Source: Costus lasius
Lineage: Eukaryota; Streptophyta; Magnoliopsida; Zingiberales; Costaceae
Length of the DNA: 64,000 nt
Direction of reading: 5' to 3'
Assembly: GCA_027563935.2 (NCBI GenBank)
Contig: CM050453.2
Location: 90,804,665 to 90,868,664, forward strand
Position numbers and translations under genes: made by a program. Positions 32,866 to 44,004 of the stretch are shown in pieces; within the stretch, counting starts at the first letter, position 1, and each line of letters starts with the position of its first letter. The notes under the pieces are model-generated. The model did not search any database. It had not been told where the DNA came from and saw only the letters and a list, made by a program, of their open reading frames with translations.

Positions 32866-33400
32866 CAGACTTCAAAACTGCTATTTAAGGAAAAGTTGAC
32901 AGACTTTAAAACTGCTACTCAGGGAGATAAAATGAGAAAAAGTTAATAGACTCTAAAATTGCTATTTGGAACATGGGGAGTGGACGATGTCCATCTAAAA
33001 CAAAAGAGATCTCTCTCCTTGGTTCAACTGAGCCAACTTTGCATAAGGGGATGCCTTTGTGTAAGGGAAGCTTTGGTGAACAAGAAAGGAAAAATCCTTG
33101 AAATTAGTCCGAGCTGGGTTTCTCATCATGAAGGGACGTCTTTATGAGGGGGAGACTCACGGACAAAATAGTAATTGAGGCGAGCTAAGTTACTCTTTGA
33201 CGAAGGTGGTATGGGACACCTTCGAAAAGGATGAGACTTAGGCGCTACCAAGTTGGATGAGTCTCCCTGGGAAATATGCGATCCGATTCGATCTCGGGTA
33301 TTGTCAAACCCTCTCTACAATTCAGTTGAAAAATTCGAGTGCAAGTCGAGCCGCACTAAAAGATTCATCGAGGACGACGAACGGCTAAGAGAGTTGGACT
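32866..33400 (+). repeat. UTR repeats shared with the gag-only elements
   Basis: Three copies of AGTTAGCAGACTTTAAAACTGC-like units lie at 32870-32970. They are followed by 'aggtggtatgggac' and the 'ataaggggatgcctttgtg' segment. The same series occurs at 43318-43830 and 46270-46790 in the composite element, so these families are related. Confidence 0.75.
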
Positions 33401-33513
33401 TAAAATGTCCCCAGCACAGGACCGAGTGAGGTCGGTTGGCGCAGTAGACCCTGAGGTCTTAGGGATATCGTACGATGTGGATATCATAATCGGCAGTTGG
33501 CAGGGCCGCTGCC

Positions 33514-33983
33514 ATGCGAAGATTTGGGAAACCTTTCGAGGTTCACACCGACACTTCAGATCAAGTAATCGGTGGTGTGTTAATACAGGACGGGCATCCT
33601 GTAGCTTTCGAGAGTCGAAAGCTGAATGAGGCAGAGCAGAGGTACTCCGCCCATAAAAAGAAGATGGTTGCAGTGGTGTACTGCCTTCGAATATGGAGAG
33701 TTTATCTCCTGGTTAACGCCTTCGTGGTGAAAACGATAATGTGGCGAATACATATTTCACCACTCGGAAGAAATTATTGGCCAAACAAGCCAGATGGCAG
33801 GAATTCCTAACAGAATTCCAGTTCCAGTGGGAACACAAGCTTGGAAAGGCTAATGTGGTGCCTAATGCATTGAGTAGGCTAAACGCCTTAGTCTGCTTCG
33901 CAATCTCTAGAATGGAAGGAGATCTCCTTACAAGGATAAAAGCAGCAGATACTTTCAATGAGGGGTATCAAAAATTGGTTTAG
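33514..33983 (+). pseudogene. Gypsy RNase H fragment, frameshifted
   Basis: The frame shows FEVHTDTSDQVIGGVL, PVAFESRKLNEAEQRYS and YLLVNAFVVKT. After a shift near 33735 it continues with KKLLAKQARWQEFLTEF and ANVVPNALSRL, the end of the gypsy RNase H. This enzyme would degrade RNA in RNA:DNA hybrids during reverse transcription. Confidence 0.8.
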
Positions 33984-34655
33984 CAGATCAAGTCGTGTAT
34001 GACCCGATGATAGTATTTGGGTAGACGAAGCGGGTGAATGTCTTCGTGGAGGACCGCCTTCGTCATTTTTGTGACTGCGAGTCAAAAGGATTGGGTGAGG
34101 TGGATGGATTCGGCACAGCTTGCCTACAATCTCCACAGATTATCGTCTATGGGGCACGGCCCCTTCGAACTTGTGTTAGGGAGACAGTCCCTAAATTCAG
34201 TTGATATCTCGTTGGGGACCTCCGAGGGAGAGATATCCTGTAACTCAATGGCCAACGCGTGAGCGAGTGAAGTCGCTCCAGGAGGCTAGACACTGCCTCG
34301 AGGTAGCCGCGAGACGAATGCAATAATACGCAAATCGTCGATATCAGGATGAAGCGGCATCCGACGTTCCATGTGAGCTTCCTGAAGAGATTTCATAAGG
34401 ATCCAGGGGATCCAGCTCAGTCACAGGCGCTTCGTGTGCCTTTGACGATTCGAACGGAGTTCGACCAAAGGATCGGAGAGATCCTAGATCACCGAGTTTT
34501 GGGGACATAGCTGGATGAACCGACGAACATAATTTCTTGTTCGGTGGGAAGGTTCTCCAATGGAAGAAGCTACGTGGTATAAGACGTCCGAACTATGGCA
34601 GTTTGAGGATGAGATCCGACGTTATTTAGAGTCACCGAGGGCGGCGACTCGCTCC
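33984..34655 (+). pseudogene. Degenerate integrase C-terminus and chromodomain remnant
   Basis: WVRWMDSAQLAYNLH and SMGHGPFELVLGRQ correspond to the end of the integrase core region. Later frames give HPTFHVSFLKRF-like and WKKLRG-like pieces typical of the tether and chromodomain region. All are broken by shifts and stops. The catalytic residues are not present. Confidence 0.6.
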
Positions 34656-34667
34656 GGAGGGGGAGAA
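34656..34667 (+). promoter_or_regulatory. Polypurine tract
   Basis: GGAGGGGGAGAA directly precedes the 3' LTR start TGTTAGGCC. The identical purine core precedes the LTRs at 44005 and 46960. Confidence 0.85.
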
Positions 34668-37600
34668 TGTTAGGCCTTCGGGCCAGAAATTAGGCGCGGC
34701 CCAAATTTCCAGCCCAATTCCGTCGGCCTAGCCCTGTTTTCCTCTGCCAATCGGGTTGGCGGGTGAGGAATCGGATCGGGCATTGCCCGAATCCGAAATC
34801 GCCCAACGGGTGATTCACATCACTTGCTTTGGATGCTGACGCGGTGTGGGTCGACGTGATGGGGCGGTGTGGGTCGACATGATGGGACGTTGCTTGGTTC
34901 GCATGTAGACGTCGAGGCGGAAGAAAAAACGAGGCTTCGTCCTTGTTCGGGGTTAACGAGCTTTTGGAATGAAAAAGCTCACCGTCGTCCTCTCTCGACC
35001 TCCCTCTCCTCTCCGGCTGACTCCGGCCAGCCCGACGTTGTCGGATGTCTTTCGCCAAGCTCCGCAACGCTACCGGTGGTGTGGGTGGGTGGATTGGTTA
35101 GCGTGGAGCTCTCCGTCCTCTTCATCGTCATTGCCTTCATCTCTTTCATGTCCGTCGCCACCGCAGCTGCTACCGTCGACCAGACCGCCTCGGAAGGCTT
35201 GCCTGCAACCTCTTCACTGGAAAGAAGGAGCCGGCAGCCTGAGTGATCGTCAAGGTATCCTTCTACCTCCTTCCTTTGTTTCCGTCGATTTTCTCGTCCT
35301 GCGTGGTGGCCGTGTCCGCCGGTCGAGCTCGCGGCTCCCGGCGTTTTCTCCTCTGTTCCGTGTCGACACCCTTCCTTGTCCGAACGCCGGCCGCCTGCGT
35401 GCGTCAAGTTCCGGCTTCGAACCCGCCTGTGTGCGGACACGATCTCCTGCTCGCTGGATGAGCTCTCTACGCCTGCGCGCAGAGCTCCCTCGTATTCCCT
35501 CGCTGCCTGTGTGTGGTCTTCCTGTAACGTTCGAAATTTCTGAAATTTGATGGGACAGCCGTCCCATCTGTTCCCCACGAACCCCCTTTTTCCCCCTCTC
35601 TTTCTCCTCTGTTCGCCCGTGACTCCCCTCCTTTCTCCCTATTTCTTTCCCCCTCTTCCGCTGCTTCCTCACCGTCGAACGCATCTCCTCCTCCTCGCGT
35701 CTCCCTCTTCCTCACGCATCTTCTCCCCTCAATCTTTCTCCCCCGCCTCCGATCGCAACGCCGGCGGCCAGATCCGGCAGAAGCTTCCCTCCTCTTCCAC
35801 GCGAACGCAGGCGACGAGAGACGGCCGGAACCCTAGATCCGGCGCCATTCTCGTCTCCGGCGGCACCGGCGAGCTTCCCTACCCCCGGCGGACGTTTCCT
35901 CCCCGATCCGGCGCGGTTTCCGGCGTCGTCGTCCCCAGCTCCGGCGACAACCGCGAACGACGCCGCCCGCGGTTTTTCGTTCGATCCCGACGACTCCGAC
36001 CTCATCTCGAGAAACCGGCGGTACGACTGGACTCCCCTCGCCGGCGGCTATCTCGTGACGTTTCCGGAATTTCGACCGGCCACCGGAGTTACTGTTCCGG
36101 CGGCGGCGCTACTGTTCCGGCGAACTTCCGGCGAACTCCGCGACCGCGACTACAACTCCGAGCGGCGCGCACGAGGATATATTGGGCATATTTATTGGTT
36201 GGATCTTGCTCAGACCTACAGTCTCCAGGTAGGATTCTTACCTCCCTATCTTTGTTAGGTATCACCTTTCTTGCTGATTAAACATGATTATTACCTTCAT
36301 AAATCCATTGAGATATGTCCCCTCTTATTGAGTCACTTGGATGATTGCATGCTATCTGATTTTATGTTTTGATGCATGATGCCGTGGGTAATTTATTTAG
36401 ATGTTGTACATATATATATTTTGGCTGTCTCTACAGCCAGCTTGTGTTGATATTGGGGATGGACGGATAGGTCTGACTGGGGTAGTCAACCTTTCCGAGA
36501 ACCTTGATTTGGCCACTGGTAGTAGTCATGGATGCAGTTTATGGATGTGTGAGCCGGATGTGTGAGCCCATGATCTACTGGCCTCCGGATGGATCGCAGT
36601 TGGGTGTCGTGTGACTCGGCATTCCGGGCGATCTGGGTGTAGGACGCTACACCGGCGTACTGTCGACGGACAGCCGTTTCTACCGTAGCTGGCGGTAGGA
36701 ACCACTCTTTGAGTGCGCGTCCTACGGGACATTGGCACAGCTTAGACTCCACTTGCATGCAGTTCTTTCTACATTTATTTAGTCGCGTTATATTTATTTA
36801 CAGTGCACTTCTGGTTATTACTTATTGTTGGATCTTCCTTACTCTTATATGCACCATATACTTGTTAATCCTACTTAGCCTCCCGGCTAACTCCACTTGC
36901 CTTGCCTCCAGGTTCAGGCTCGGCTCCCTCTGGTGCGCAATAGATAGATAGGTAGATTACCTTTCATATCTTGTGTTGTATTTTCTATTGTGACGCACAT
37001 GCTACTGTTATTATCATGTTTCGAGGATATTTATTTGATGATGTTGTATTTGCCTGGTCATGGACCAGTGGGGATTTGTGGGCCAGGACTGTGCGGCCCT
37101 TCGTGTATTGTTGACTTTGACCGCTGCGTCGGTCTGATATATGTTTTTATTTATGCGGCTTTATCATTCGTGACAGTTGTTATCTTGTACTTGTATCCTG
37201 GATCTGTATAGCCTTGCAGGTCCATTGTTTGCCGCGTCTTAAGGCTGGGATAGTCTTGGGGCGTGACACTTCCCCTCTCCCTCCCTCTGGTCGCCCGTGG
37301 ATGGAAGTCACGTCCTTCCCTTCTCAGCCGGGCTCGCCCAAGTGAGAGCGTTGTCTCCTTAGTTCTGGCCATCGCCGGCTTGTGTGGTCGCCTTCGCGCG
37401 AACCTTCCCTCCAGCCGTTCTCGCCTATGTGCGAGAGGGACAAGTCCGGGGTTCCTTCGTCCCCTACGTGGGACGTTACCAACGAAGCGTCGTCCGGCCT
37501 CTTCGCCGGCATGCGAGTGAGGAGCCGGCTGGATCCGTGAATGTGAGGGTGAATGCGACTCCCCGTCAGGGAACGTTCGGTTACTCCCCTCGGTTCTCTC

Positions 37601-37936
37601 TCCGATATCTGTGCGGGTTCAGAAACTGTTGTGGACCCCGTCCGACGCTGTCGGATATGGGTGAAACCCTTTTGGGTTCGGGTGAACCCGGTTTGACTCG
37701 ACGACACCAGTCTTCGGTGAATCGTCTACGTTGACCTGAGACGTGTTGGAACGGCAGTGATCCTTGTTGAGTCCATAGTCGGGCTGGGAGTCGGTTCGAG
37801 GAATTGACTCCGCCAGTCGCGCCCAATCCAGCGGTTTTGACCATTGTGATACATGCGTTGACGTAATTGGACTCGAGTCAAGCGTTGACTCATGTGGAAA
37901 TCCACAAAAAATATTACCGTAATTCAGGGCATGACA
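34668..37936 (+). repeat. 3' LTR of the gypsy element, interrupted by a solo LTR
   Basis: It starts TGTTAGGCC and ends GGGCATGACA. Without the insertion and one target copy it is about 1518 bp. It is collinear with 30613-32320 except for a deletion of about 190 bp next to the insertion point. Confidence 0.88.
35523..37268 (+). mobile_element. Solo LTR, 1746 bp, CTTCC target duplication
   Basis: It starts TGTAACGTTCG, ends GGGGCGTGACA and is flanked by CTTCC (35518-35522 and 37269-37273). The 5' LTR of the host element shows the uninterrupted sequence GGTCTTCCACTCTCC near 31447. It contains no coding domain; the 244-codon frame 35547-36281 is Pro/Ser/Arg-rich low complexity. The GCGTGACA end resembles the ends of the host element and of the composite element. 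Confidence 0.92.
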
Positions 37937-37941
37937 TCTAG

Positions 37942-38100
37942 TCATCCTTTCTTGTCATTAAGAAAACTAGAACTTTTGTTTATGATATAGACTATGGTTT
38001 GCTACAAAATTTTAAAGATAGTTAGATGATGCTATATATAGATTTCAACAAAAATTAACTAACTTCTATTGTTGTCCATTCTGGTTGGGATACCTAGCTT
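37942..38100 (+). pseudogene. Possible right remainder of the split copia
   Basis: After the gypsy element's target copy the older sequence resumes and should be copia. I see no diagnostic motif, so the call rests on position only. Confidence 0.3.
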
Positions 38101-38165
38101 TCACCCAAGCGACCTAGGTTCAAATCCCGATAATGGAAATAAAAATTTGGAGGTCTATGCCAATG
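38095..38165 (+). repeat. Possible tRNA-derived SINE fragment
   Basis: GGTTCAAATCCC at about 38127 matches the pol III B box, preceded by CCTAGCTTTCACCCAAGCGACC, a phrase typical of plant SINE or tRNA-like sequence. No convincing A box or target duplication is seen. Confidence 0.3.
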
Positions 38166-39097
38166 TCCTAAGTTATTAGTTTTTTTATTATTCTATGTTA
38201 AATACTGTAAAGCTATTATTATATTGAACTTTAATATGTTTAGAAATAGAATCTAACAATTCTTATGATAAAAACTTGATTGGAAGTTTTATATCATGAA
38301 ATAAGTCTTTTGAATCTTGCTTTAATGTTATAACAATCTTATAGGGATTGATTCATAAACAAACATAAGCCAAGTAAGAAAGAGACAACTCTGAGTAGAA
38401 AATGGTGTAAATGCAAAAGTTCAATTTAGATTATGTTTTTAATTGTGTCTTTAAAAGTCCTATTATTGAGAATATTTATACTCTTGTTATGAGTAATAAT
38501 TTATCTATTTATGATATAAGTAATTGGGTCAAAAAAATCTTTTAGGCTGTGTGTAATAAAGTGGAAAGGGGGAGGAAGACGAAGGAAAGATGAAAGAAAT
38601 ATAATTTTTTATTGTTTAATAGGACGGACGGAAAATTGACGGAAAACGCCAACGCTATGTTCTCTTGAGCAGAATCCACTGGAAATTAATTTCCCGTCGA
38701 AATCGATCCGCCCGAATCGGACGGAACAACAAGCTTCCTTCTGTGTTGCTCTAAATCACCCCGCCCATGCGCCACTTGCCTGCTGCTCGTCTATGCTTCA
38801 CGTCGCGGGAAGAAGACGAGCTCCGAACAAAGACTCCAGTTTTCGCCTTCTTCCCCTTCCTCGCTCCCATCTATTGATAAGGTATGCTTTGCAAACACTG
38901 CTCGCCGTTGTATTCTTTATACTTCTTCCTCTTTCGATTTTGTTGCCGCAAGCGAGTTGCTGCTCATCTACCCACCCTCCCCACAACGAGATCGTCGGGG
39001 AGCTGCTCGATTTGCTACTTCCGTCGCCGCCGGATACGGGCCCTCCTTCTCCATCCGGGAGGGAAATTAATCGGCGGCGGAACGTCGGGTCGAGGTC
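38166..39097 (+). other. Unassigned region leading to a possible first exon
   Basis: 38166-38560 is A/T-rich with nothing recognised. From 38640 the sequence becomes GC-richer and CT-rich, as in a plant 5' UTR/promoter region. The open frames 38793-39155 and 38884-39186 read this strand in other frames and show no domain. Confidence 0.35.
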
Positions 39098-39163
39098 ATG
39101 GTGTTCGTTTGGCTTACCTCCTTCTTCCTCCTCTTCGTCCTCATCGGTCTCATGATCTTCCAG
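39098..39163 (+). CDS. Possible first exon of a cornichon-like (CNIH) gene, orphaned
   Basis: ATG 39098 opens 22 codons, MVFVWLTSFFLLFVLIGLMI then FQ, ending at CAG|GTGCCT, a good donor site. Plant cornichon homologues, ER-exit cargo receptors, begin with such a hydrophobic helix and have an intron at the same Y/F-Q position before the conserved LxCLxDLE block. I could not find the following exon in 39164-41090 or after the retroelement at 48525. This is either the start of a gene whose rest is displaced, or a chance hydrophobic ORF. The family assignment rests on 22 residues. Confidence 0.35.
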
Positions 39164-39960
39164 GTGCCTCTACTTTTCCACTTTAATTATAGACAAACAG
39201 TAGTTTCTCCGATTCCAACCCTTAAAAATGGAGTGTATGTAGGTCCATAGTTTTGGTAGAAGGACAATATGTTCCATGAGAAAGATAAAGCTTCAATTTT
39301 AGGTGGCTTCCCTCAATCTTTAATTTATGCATTGTGAGGAGGAATCAAATTATTTGATTCTGTCAGAGGAGAAAAACAGAAGTGATTGCACTTGATTCAT
39401 TTAACTTCGTGCCTTTAGTTGGATAATAGGGAGGTTGGGTACCTTTAATTTTAGCATGATGAAGCAAGATCCAGCAAATGAGATGTCATGAGATGGTTGT
39501 TGTTGATAATCTGGTATCCAAAAATTGGTAGAATGGTCGTTTCATGCTTGAAGTGAGAAAATTATTGCATGACTTCATACAATAATTTTGGTGGAAATGA
39601 ACTCTTTGAACACTTCAAAGAGAACAAATCTTTCTCTTCTCTTGCACCTGCACCCTCAACCTAGTGGCCCTTCCTCAATTCTGTTTATAGTGTATTTTAT
39701 AAAGGCTTTTATGAAACTCTAGTAGTAGATAATATTTTCAATCTCCGTCCAGGTATTTGCTCATATGATGTCTGTTGGTATCAACTATATACTCGAACAG
39801 TTTTGTTTGCAATGGCTTGATGATGTTTTCATTGAGGGGATGCACGGTGCAGATCCTTGGAGAAAATAACCACCACTCAATTACATTGTTATGAGATTTA
39901 GACATTAAACCTTCTTTTCCTTGGTCACTGTATCTCCGTGGAGTAGCAAATGCATGAAGT

Positions 39961-40600
39961 CTACTGAAAGAATGAAAATTTGATAGTACTCCAAAATTCA
40001 ACTTGAATGTCCAAAGCCTCTCGAAACAGTTCTCCCCAATTAGGGTATTTATTGCCAGAATATGTTCTGATTTTAATCAAATAATGACATTGTGAATGAT
40101 TCTTTTGAGGTGTCAAGCTGGTATGTTATGGATATTGGATGCTATGCACATTCATGCGCTCATAAAATGAATAAAAATTGACTATTGAAAAAATGAAAAT
40201 TTGATTGTACTCCAAAATTCTACATGAATGTCTAAAACCTGTCAAAACAGTCCTTTCGAAACAGTTCTCCCCAATTAGTATATTTATTGCTGGAATATGT
40301 TTTGATTTTAATCAAACAATGACATTGTACTCGATTCTTTTGCGGTGTCAAGCTGGTATGTTATGGATATTGGGTGCTATGCAGATTCATGCGCTCATAA
40401 AATGAATCAAAAATTGACTACTGAAAGAATGAAAATTTGATTGTACTCCAAAATTCTACATGAATGTCTAGAGCCTAGTTCTCCCCAATTGAGATATTTA
40501 TTGCATTGTGAATTATTCTTTTGTGGTATCAAGCTGGTTTGCTATGAATGTTGGGTGCTATGCAGATTCATACACTCATAAAATGAACAAAAAATTGACT
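39961..40600 (+). repeat. Three-copy tandem repeat of about 184-236 bp
   Basis: Copies at 39961-40180, 40181-40416 and 40417-40600 share 'gaatgaaaatttgattgtact', 'acagttctccccaatta', 'gtgtcaagctggtatgttatgg' and 'ttcatgcgctcataaaatga'. The third copy is internally shortened. It lies in what would be intron 1 of the possible cornichon gene; no coding potential is seen. Confidence 0.88.
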
Positions 40601-41085
40601 TAGCCTAATTGGACCTGCCTGCTTTTTTTCTTTTGCCTCTTTGTATTATTTAAAGCCTGATTCTTCTCAGTAATTTGAAACAACATAGGTAATTGTTGCC
40701 AAACCATGAAATTCTCGTGTCTTGCCCAGGACTTGTTTAGCTTTTCTTTTTTACCCATGAAGCAGAAAAGTTCCATGTTCTCAAAAAAAGGCTGTTGTTG
40801 CTATCCATTTTCTATAGTTTGGATTAATACGAAGACCCTCTAAATTGATAGTGTTGCTAGTAATATTATGTATAGATCAATCTCTAACAACTATTACCAT
40901 GAAAATTCTGTTGTCCTTCAGCAATACTTTATTGGTTAATGCTGTTTGGACAGAAAAAAAACTTTATGTTGGATTGTGCTCATAATTTGTGAAACTTGTA
41001 TAGTAAAGTTTGGAAAATTCTTGATAGGTTACCACCTTTGATCGTTTGGGTAAGCATTACATTGAGATATACATTAGGTGGGATA
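40601..41085 (+). other. Non-coding sequence, possible intron
   Basis: No gene or clear repeat is recognised between the three-copy repeat and the composite retroelement. Confidence 0.35.
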
Positions 41086-41090
41086 CTAGT

Positions 41091-42341
41091 TGTTAGGCCC
41101 AGCCCCTACTTTTAGCCTAACCCAATTGGCCCATTGACCAAAGGTCAAAATTGGCCCAAGCTGTTGCCAAATCAAATGAATTTTCATTTGAGGGAGAATC
41201 CGAATGGAGGGCGGAATCCAATACGCGAGCTTCGTCCTCGTCTAGCGACAGCATCAGCCTGCTGCTGGCGGCTGAAATCAACGTGCCATCGAAGATGACG
41301 CCGGCCAACGACACCTTGCCAAGTGGAAATTTCCGGCAGAGGAAGCGATGACTTAAGCTGTTACGACTCACTTAGTAAGCAAACTATTTATTAACTTGGT
41401 GAGCCGATTTGCAACGTGACCCAATTTATTAAAATGCTTAAGCCCAAGTTAACAATAGCAAGCCCACTAAGCCTTATATACCATATAATCTCTTCTCCCA
41501 CTTCCAATATGGGACTAAACTCGGGGTATTACAATCTCCCCCACTTAAGACTTAGACGTCCTCGTCAAGCCCACATCCCTAACACATGCCCAAGAATCAT
41601 CCCTTAGTCGGCAGCATGTGAGGTCAGCCCAAAGGTGGCTCCACCATCCTCGGTAGCCCTTTCCTATTGGCCTCTCACCATGCTTAGGACTAAGTTTTGC
41701 TCTGATACCATTTGTTACGACTCACTTAGTAAGCAAACTATTTATTAACTTGGTGAGCCGATTTGCAACGTGACCCAATTTATTAAAATGCTTAAGCCCA
41801 AGTTAACAATAGCAAGCCCACTAAGCCTTATATAACATATAATCTCTTCTCTCACTTCCAATATGGGACTAAACTCGGGGTATTACATAAGCACCATCAA
41901 TGGAGCAGAAAACGACGACTACGCATGGATGAGATGCAAAACGATCGGATGTCAGGTGGCGAAATCCTGCATTCGGCAAGCCGTTTCATCACCTCAAGCA
42001 TGCATCTGGACAATTGCAGCGGGCGCAGGGGAGTCAGCAGGAAAGTATGGCCGCGTGGAGCATGGACGGTAGACGAAAGCACCGGATGCACGCGAACTCT
42101 ATGAGAGATGAAGCGACACAACGGACTGATACGGGCAGCTCGAGCACATCGGCGCCGCGTGGCGTCCAACGAGTCTAGAGAAGGCTCCCAAGGTAGATCT
42201 CCGCGTGATGCAAGTGCGTCGGCCAGGATCTGGACGAAGATCGGGATCAAGAAACGAGACACGGGCGGATCACAGAGAGATCTCGCGTGACGATGGAGCT
42301 GGCTCGGCCATCTGAACGAACGGTTGTCTATAAGAAGAGGG
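41091..42341 (+). repeat. LTR1 of the composite element, 3'-truncated and carrying a TRIM
   Basis: It starts TGTTAGGCCCAGCCC and follows LTR2 and LTR3 as far as CTATAAGAAGAGG near 42330. It then passes directly into gag sequence at 42342, so the last 0.85 kb of LTR and the primer site are deleted. The TRIM at 41359-41887 is an additional insertion. Confidence 0.85.
41359..41887 (-). mobile_element. TRIM: complete 529-bp LTR element with 175-bp LTRs, TAAGC duplication
   Basis: LTRs 41359-41533 and 41713-41887 are both exactly 175 bp and differ at only about two positions (near 41484 and 41496). TAAGC flanks both sides (41354-41358 and 41888-41892). On the minus strand the 5' LTR (right copy) is followed by TGGTATCAGAGC (41711-41700), an initiator Met tRNA primer site. 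The PPT-like GTGGGGGAGAT (41545-41535) precedes the left LTR. There is no coding capacity. The near-identical LTRs indicate the youngest datable insertion in the window. Confidence 0.95.
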
Positions 42342-43129
42342 TCCCGAAGCCCGGAACCTTTGCATGGGCCCGGAGCGCTAAGGAAGTAGAAAACTTCCTA
42401 TGGGACATGAAAATGCATTTCCAATCAGCCCAGATCCGGTGATTGGAAATGCACAGCGTACCTGTCCGGCGACGCCAAGCTATGGTGGCGAACGCAGGCA
42501 GCACCAACTCTTCTAGGGAAACAGCCGACTGAACAATTGTCATGGGAGCAGTTCAAAGCCAAACTGAAGAAGCAGTTCATGTTAGGAAACTCTTCGTGGG
42601 TTGCACGGGAGATCCTGTTCAAATTGAAGATATGGGCAGCATACGCGAGTATGTAAAGAAGTACATGGCCCTGAAGCTCGAAATCGACGATATGGCTGAA
42701 CAAGATAGACTCTACCTTTTCCTGGCAGGACTACAACATTGGGCTCAAACTGAGCTCCGCCGAGAAAAAGTAATGACTTTAAAGGAACCTACCCTAGCCG
42801 CGGATGGACTAGTAGACCTTTGGGCACCGGATGATGTTGTTTCGGCAGCTCCGAACCGCAACCGAGGGACTCCCTACATAAGGGGGAGGCTTCCCTTAGC
42901 GGCGAGGAAGCTAAATTTCAAAGCCCCAAAGGAAAAAAGAAATCAGGGCCCCGAGGTCAGTCGGACAATCATCGAAGCAGGCAGCTACACCGACGTGCTA
43001 CATTTACTGGGTCCCCACTTTATGTGGACTTGCCCCAAACGGAGCCAGCTAGCTGCCATTGTCGCCGACAGGGAGAAGGAAGACGAGGGGGCCAAAGATT
43101 TGGCGGCCACTATCCCAAAGCTGATTTGA
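42342..43129 (+). pseudogene. gag: Gag of internal region 1, frameshifted
   Basis: Chromovirus-type gag. NFLWDMKMHFQ is followed by a defect near 42440, the AKLWWR block, then WEQFKAKLKKQFML near 42545. A one-base deletion near 42630 (relative to gag 2) shifts to the frame that carries EYVKKYMALKLEIDDM and LRREKVMTLKEPTLAADGLV. The knuckle region near 42990-43040 is shifted. It ends at ATIPKLI followed by a stop (43127). No protease follows. Confidence 0.8.
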
Positions 43130-43317
43130 TTTTGTTTTGTGGAACTATTGTAACGGACTTAGTCCGGTATTTTTGGAACAGTATTTTGATTGTGTTTTGT
43201 AAACCCCAGCTGTGGGTATAATTGCCTGGGTGACTGCTCTTGCATCACCAAAACTTATCTTTACTTTTATGAAATTTCTCTTTTATCATGAATTGATGAC
43301 TTTATGGATTTCTTGGG

Positions 43318-43830
43318 GAAAAGTTAGTAGACTATAAAATTGCTATTCAAGGAAAAGTTAGCAGACTTCAACACTGCAATTTGAGGATAAAATGTGCATA
43401 AGTTAGTAGACTTTAAAAATGCTATTTTGAGGATAAAATGTGGAGAGTTAGCGGACTTTAAAATTGATAGTCGTGGATTAATTGAAAGTTAGCAGAATTT
43501 TACAACTGCTATTTCAGAGAATAAATGTGGAGAGTTAGTAGACTCTAAAATTGCTATTTGGGATAAGAAGAGAGACGATGTCCAATTAAAATAAAAGTGA
43601 TCCCTCTTCTTTAGTTCAACTAAGTCGACTTTATATAAGGGAACGCCTTTATGCAAGGAAAACTTAGGAGAATAACAAGGAAAGTTTCCTTGTAAATAGT
43701 CTAAGCTAAGTTTCTCATCATAAGGGGACGCCTTTATGAGGGGAAGACTTAGGGATGAAAAGATTGAAGCGAGCTAAGTTACTCTTTTATGGAGGTGGTA
43801 TGGGACATCTACGTAAGAGACGAGACTTAG
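43318..43830 (+). repeat. 3' UTR repeat block of internal region 1
   Basis: About six units of the type AGTTAGCAGACTTTAAAACTGCTATTT lie at 43320-43560, 45-60 bp apart. Then follow the 'aacgcctttatgcaagg' and 'gacgcctttatgagggg' segments (43640, 43725). The arms AGCAG...CTGCT make each full unit a short hairpin, imperfect in several units here. Confidence 0.8.
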
Positions 43831-43992
43831 ACGCAACCAAATTAGACGAAAATAAATCAGCTAAGACGAAGGTACGAGATTTGAGCAATCGATTTCTATC
43901 GAATCAAGTCAAACCCTCTCCTACGATATGGTTGAAATTATGAAGATGAATCATTCGTCACTCTATATTCATCGAGGACGACGAACAACACA

Positions 43993-44004
43993 GGAGGGGG
44001 AGAA
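43993..44004 (+). promoter_or_regulatory. Polypurine tract before LTR2
   Basis: GGAGGGGGAGAA immediately precedes the LTR2 start (TGGTAGGCCC). Confidence 0.85.

Larger units (their letters stand above)
30613..37936 (+). mobile_element. Ty3/gypsy chromovirus-like element, internally deleted, TCTAG target duplication
   Basis: Both ends are flanked by TCTAG (30608-30612 and 37937-37941). The 5' LTR is 30613-32320. The primer site for initiator Met tRNA is at 32324, the PPT at 34656-34667 and the 3' LTR at 34668-37936. The 2.35-kb internal region keeps only a gag N-terminus, an RNase H and scraps of integrase and chromodomain; RT and protease are gone. The 3' LTR is longer than the 5' LTR because it contains a solo LTR (35523-37268). 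Confidence 0.9.

Noticed and set aside
35547..36281. 244-codon open frame
   Set aside because: Lies wholly inside a precisely bounded solo LTR; Pro/Ser/Arg-rich low complexity without a family signature.
38095..38165. Functional tRNA gene
   Set aside because: Only a B-box-like GGTTCAAATCCC is seen; no A box and no cloverleaf arms around it.
41359..41887. Cassandra-type TRIM
   Set aside because: No 5S rRNA-like sequence is seen in the LTRs; general TRIM features only.
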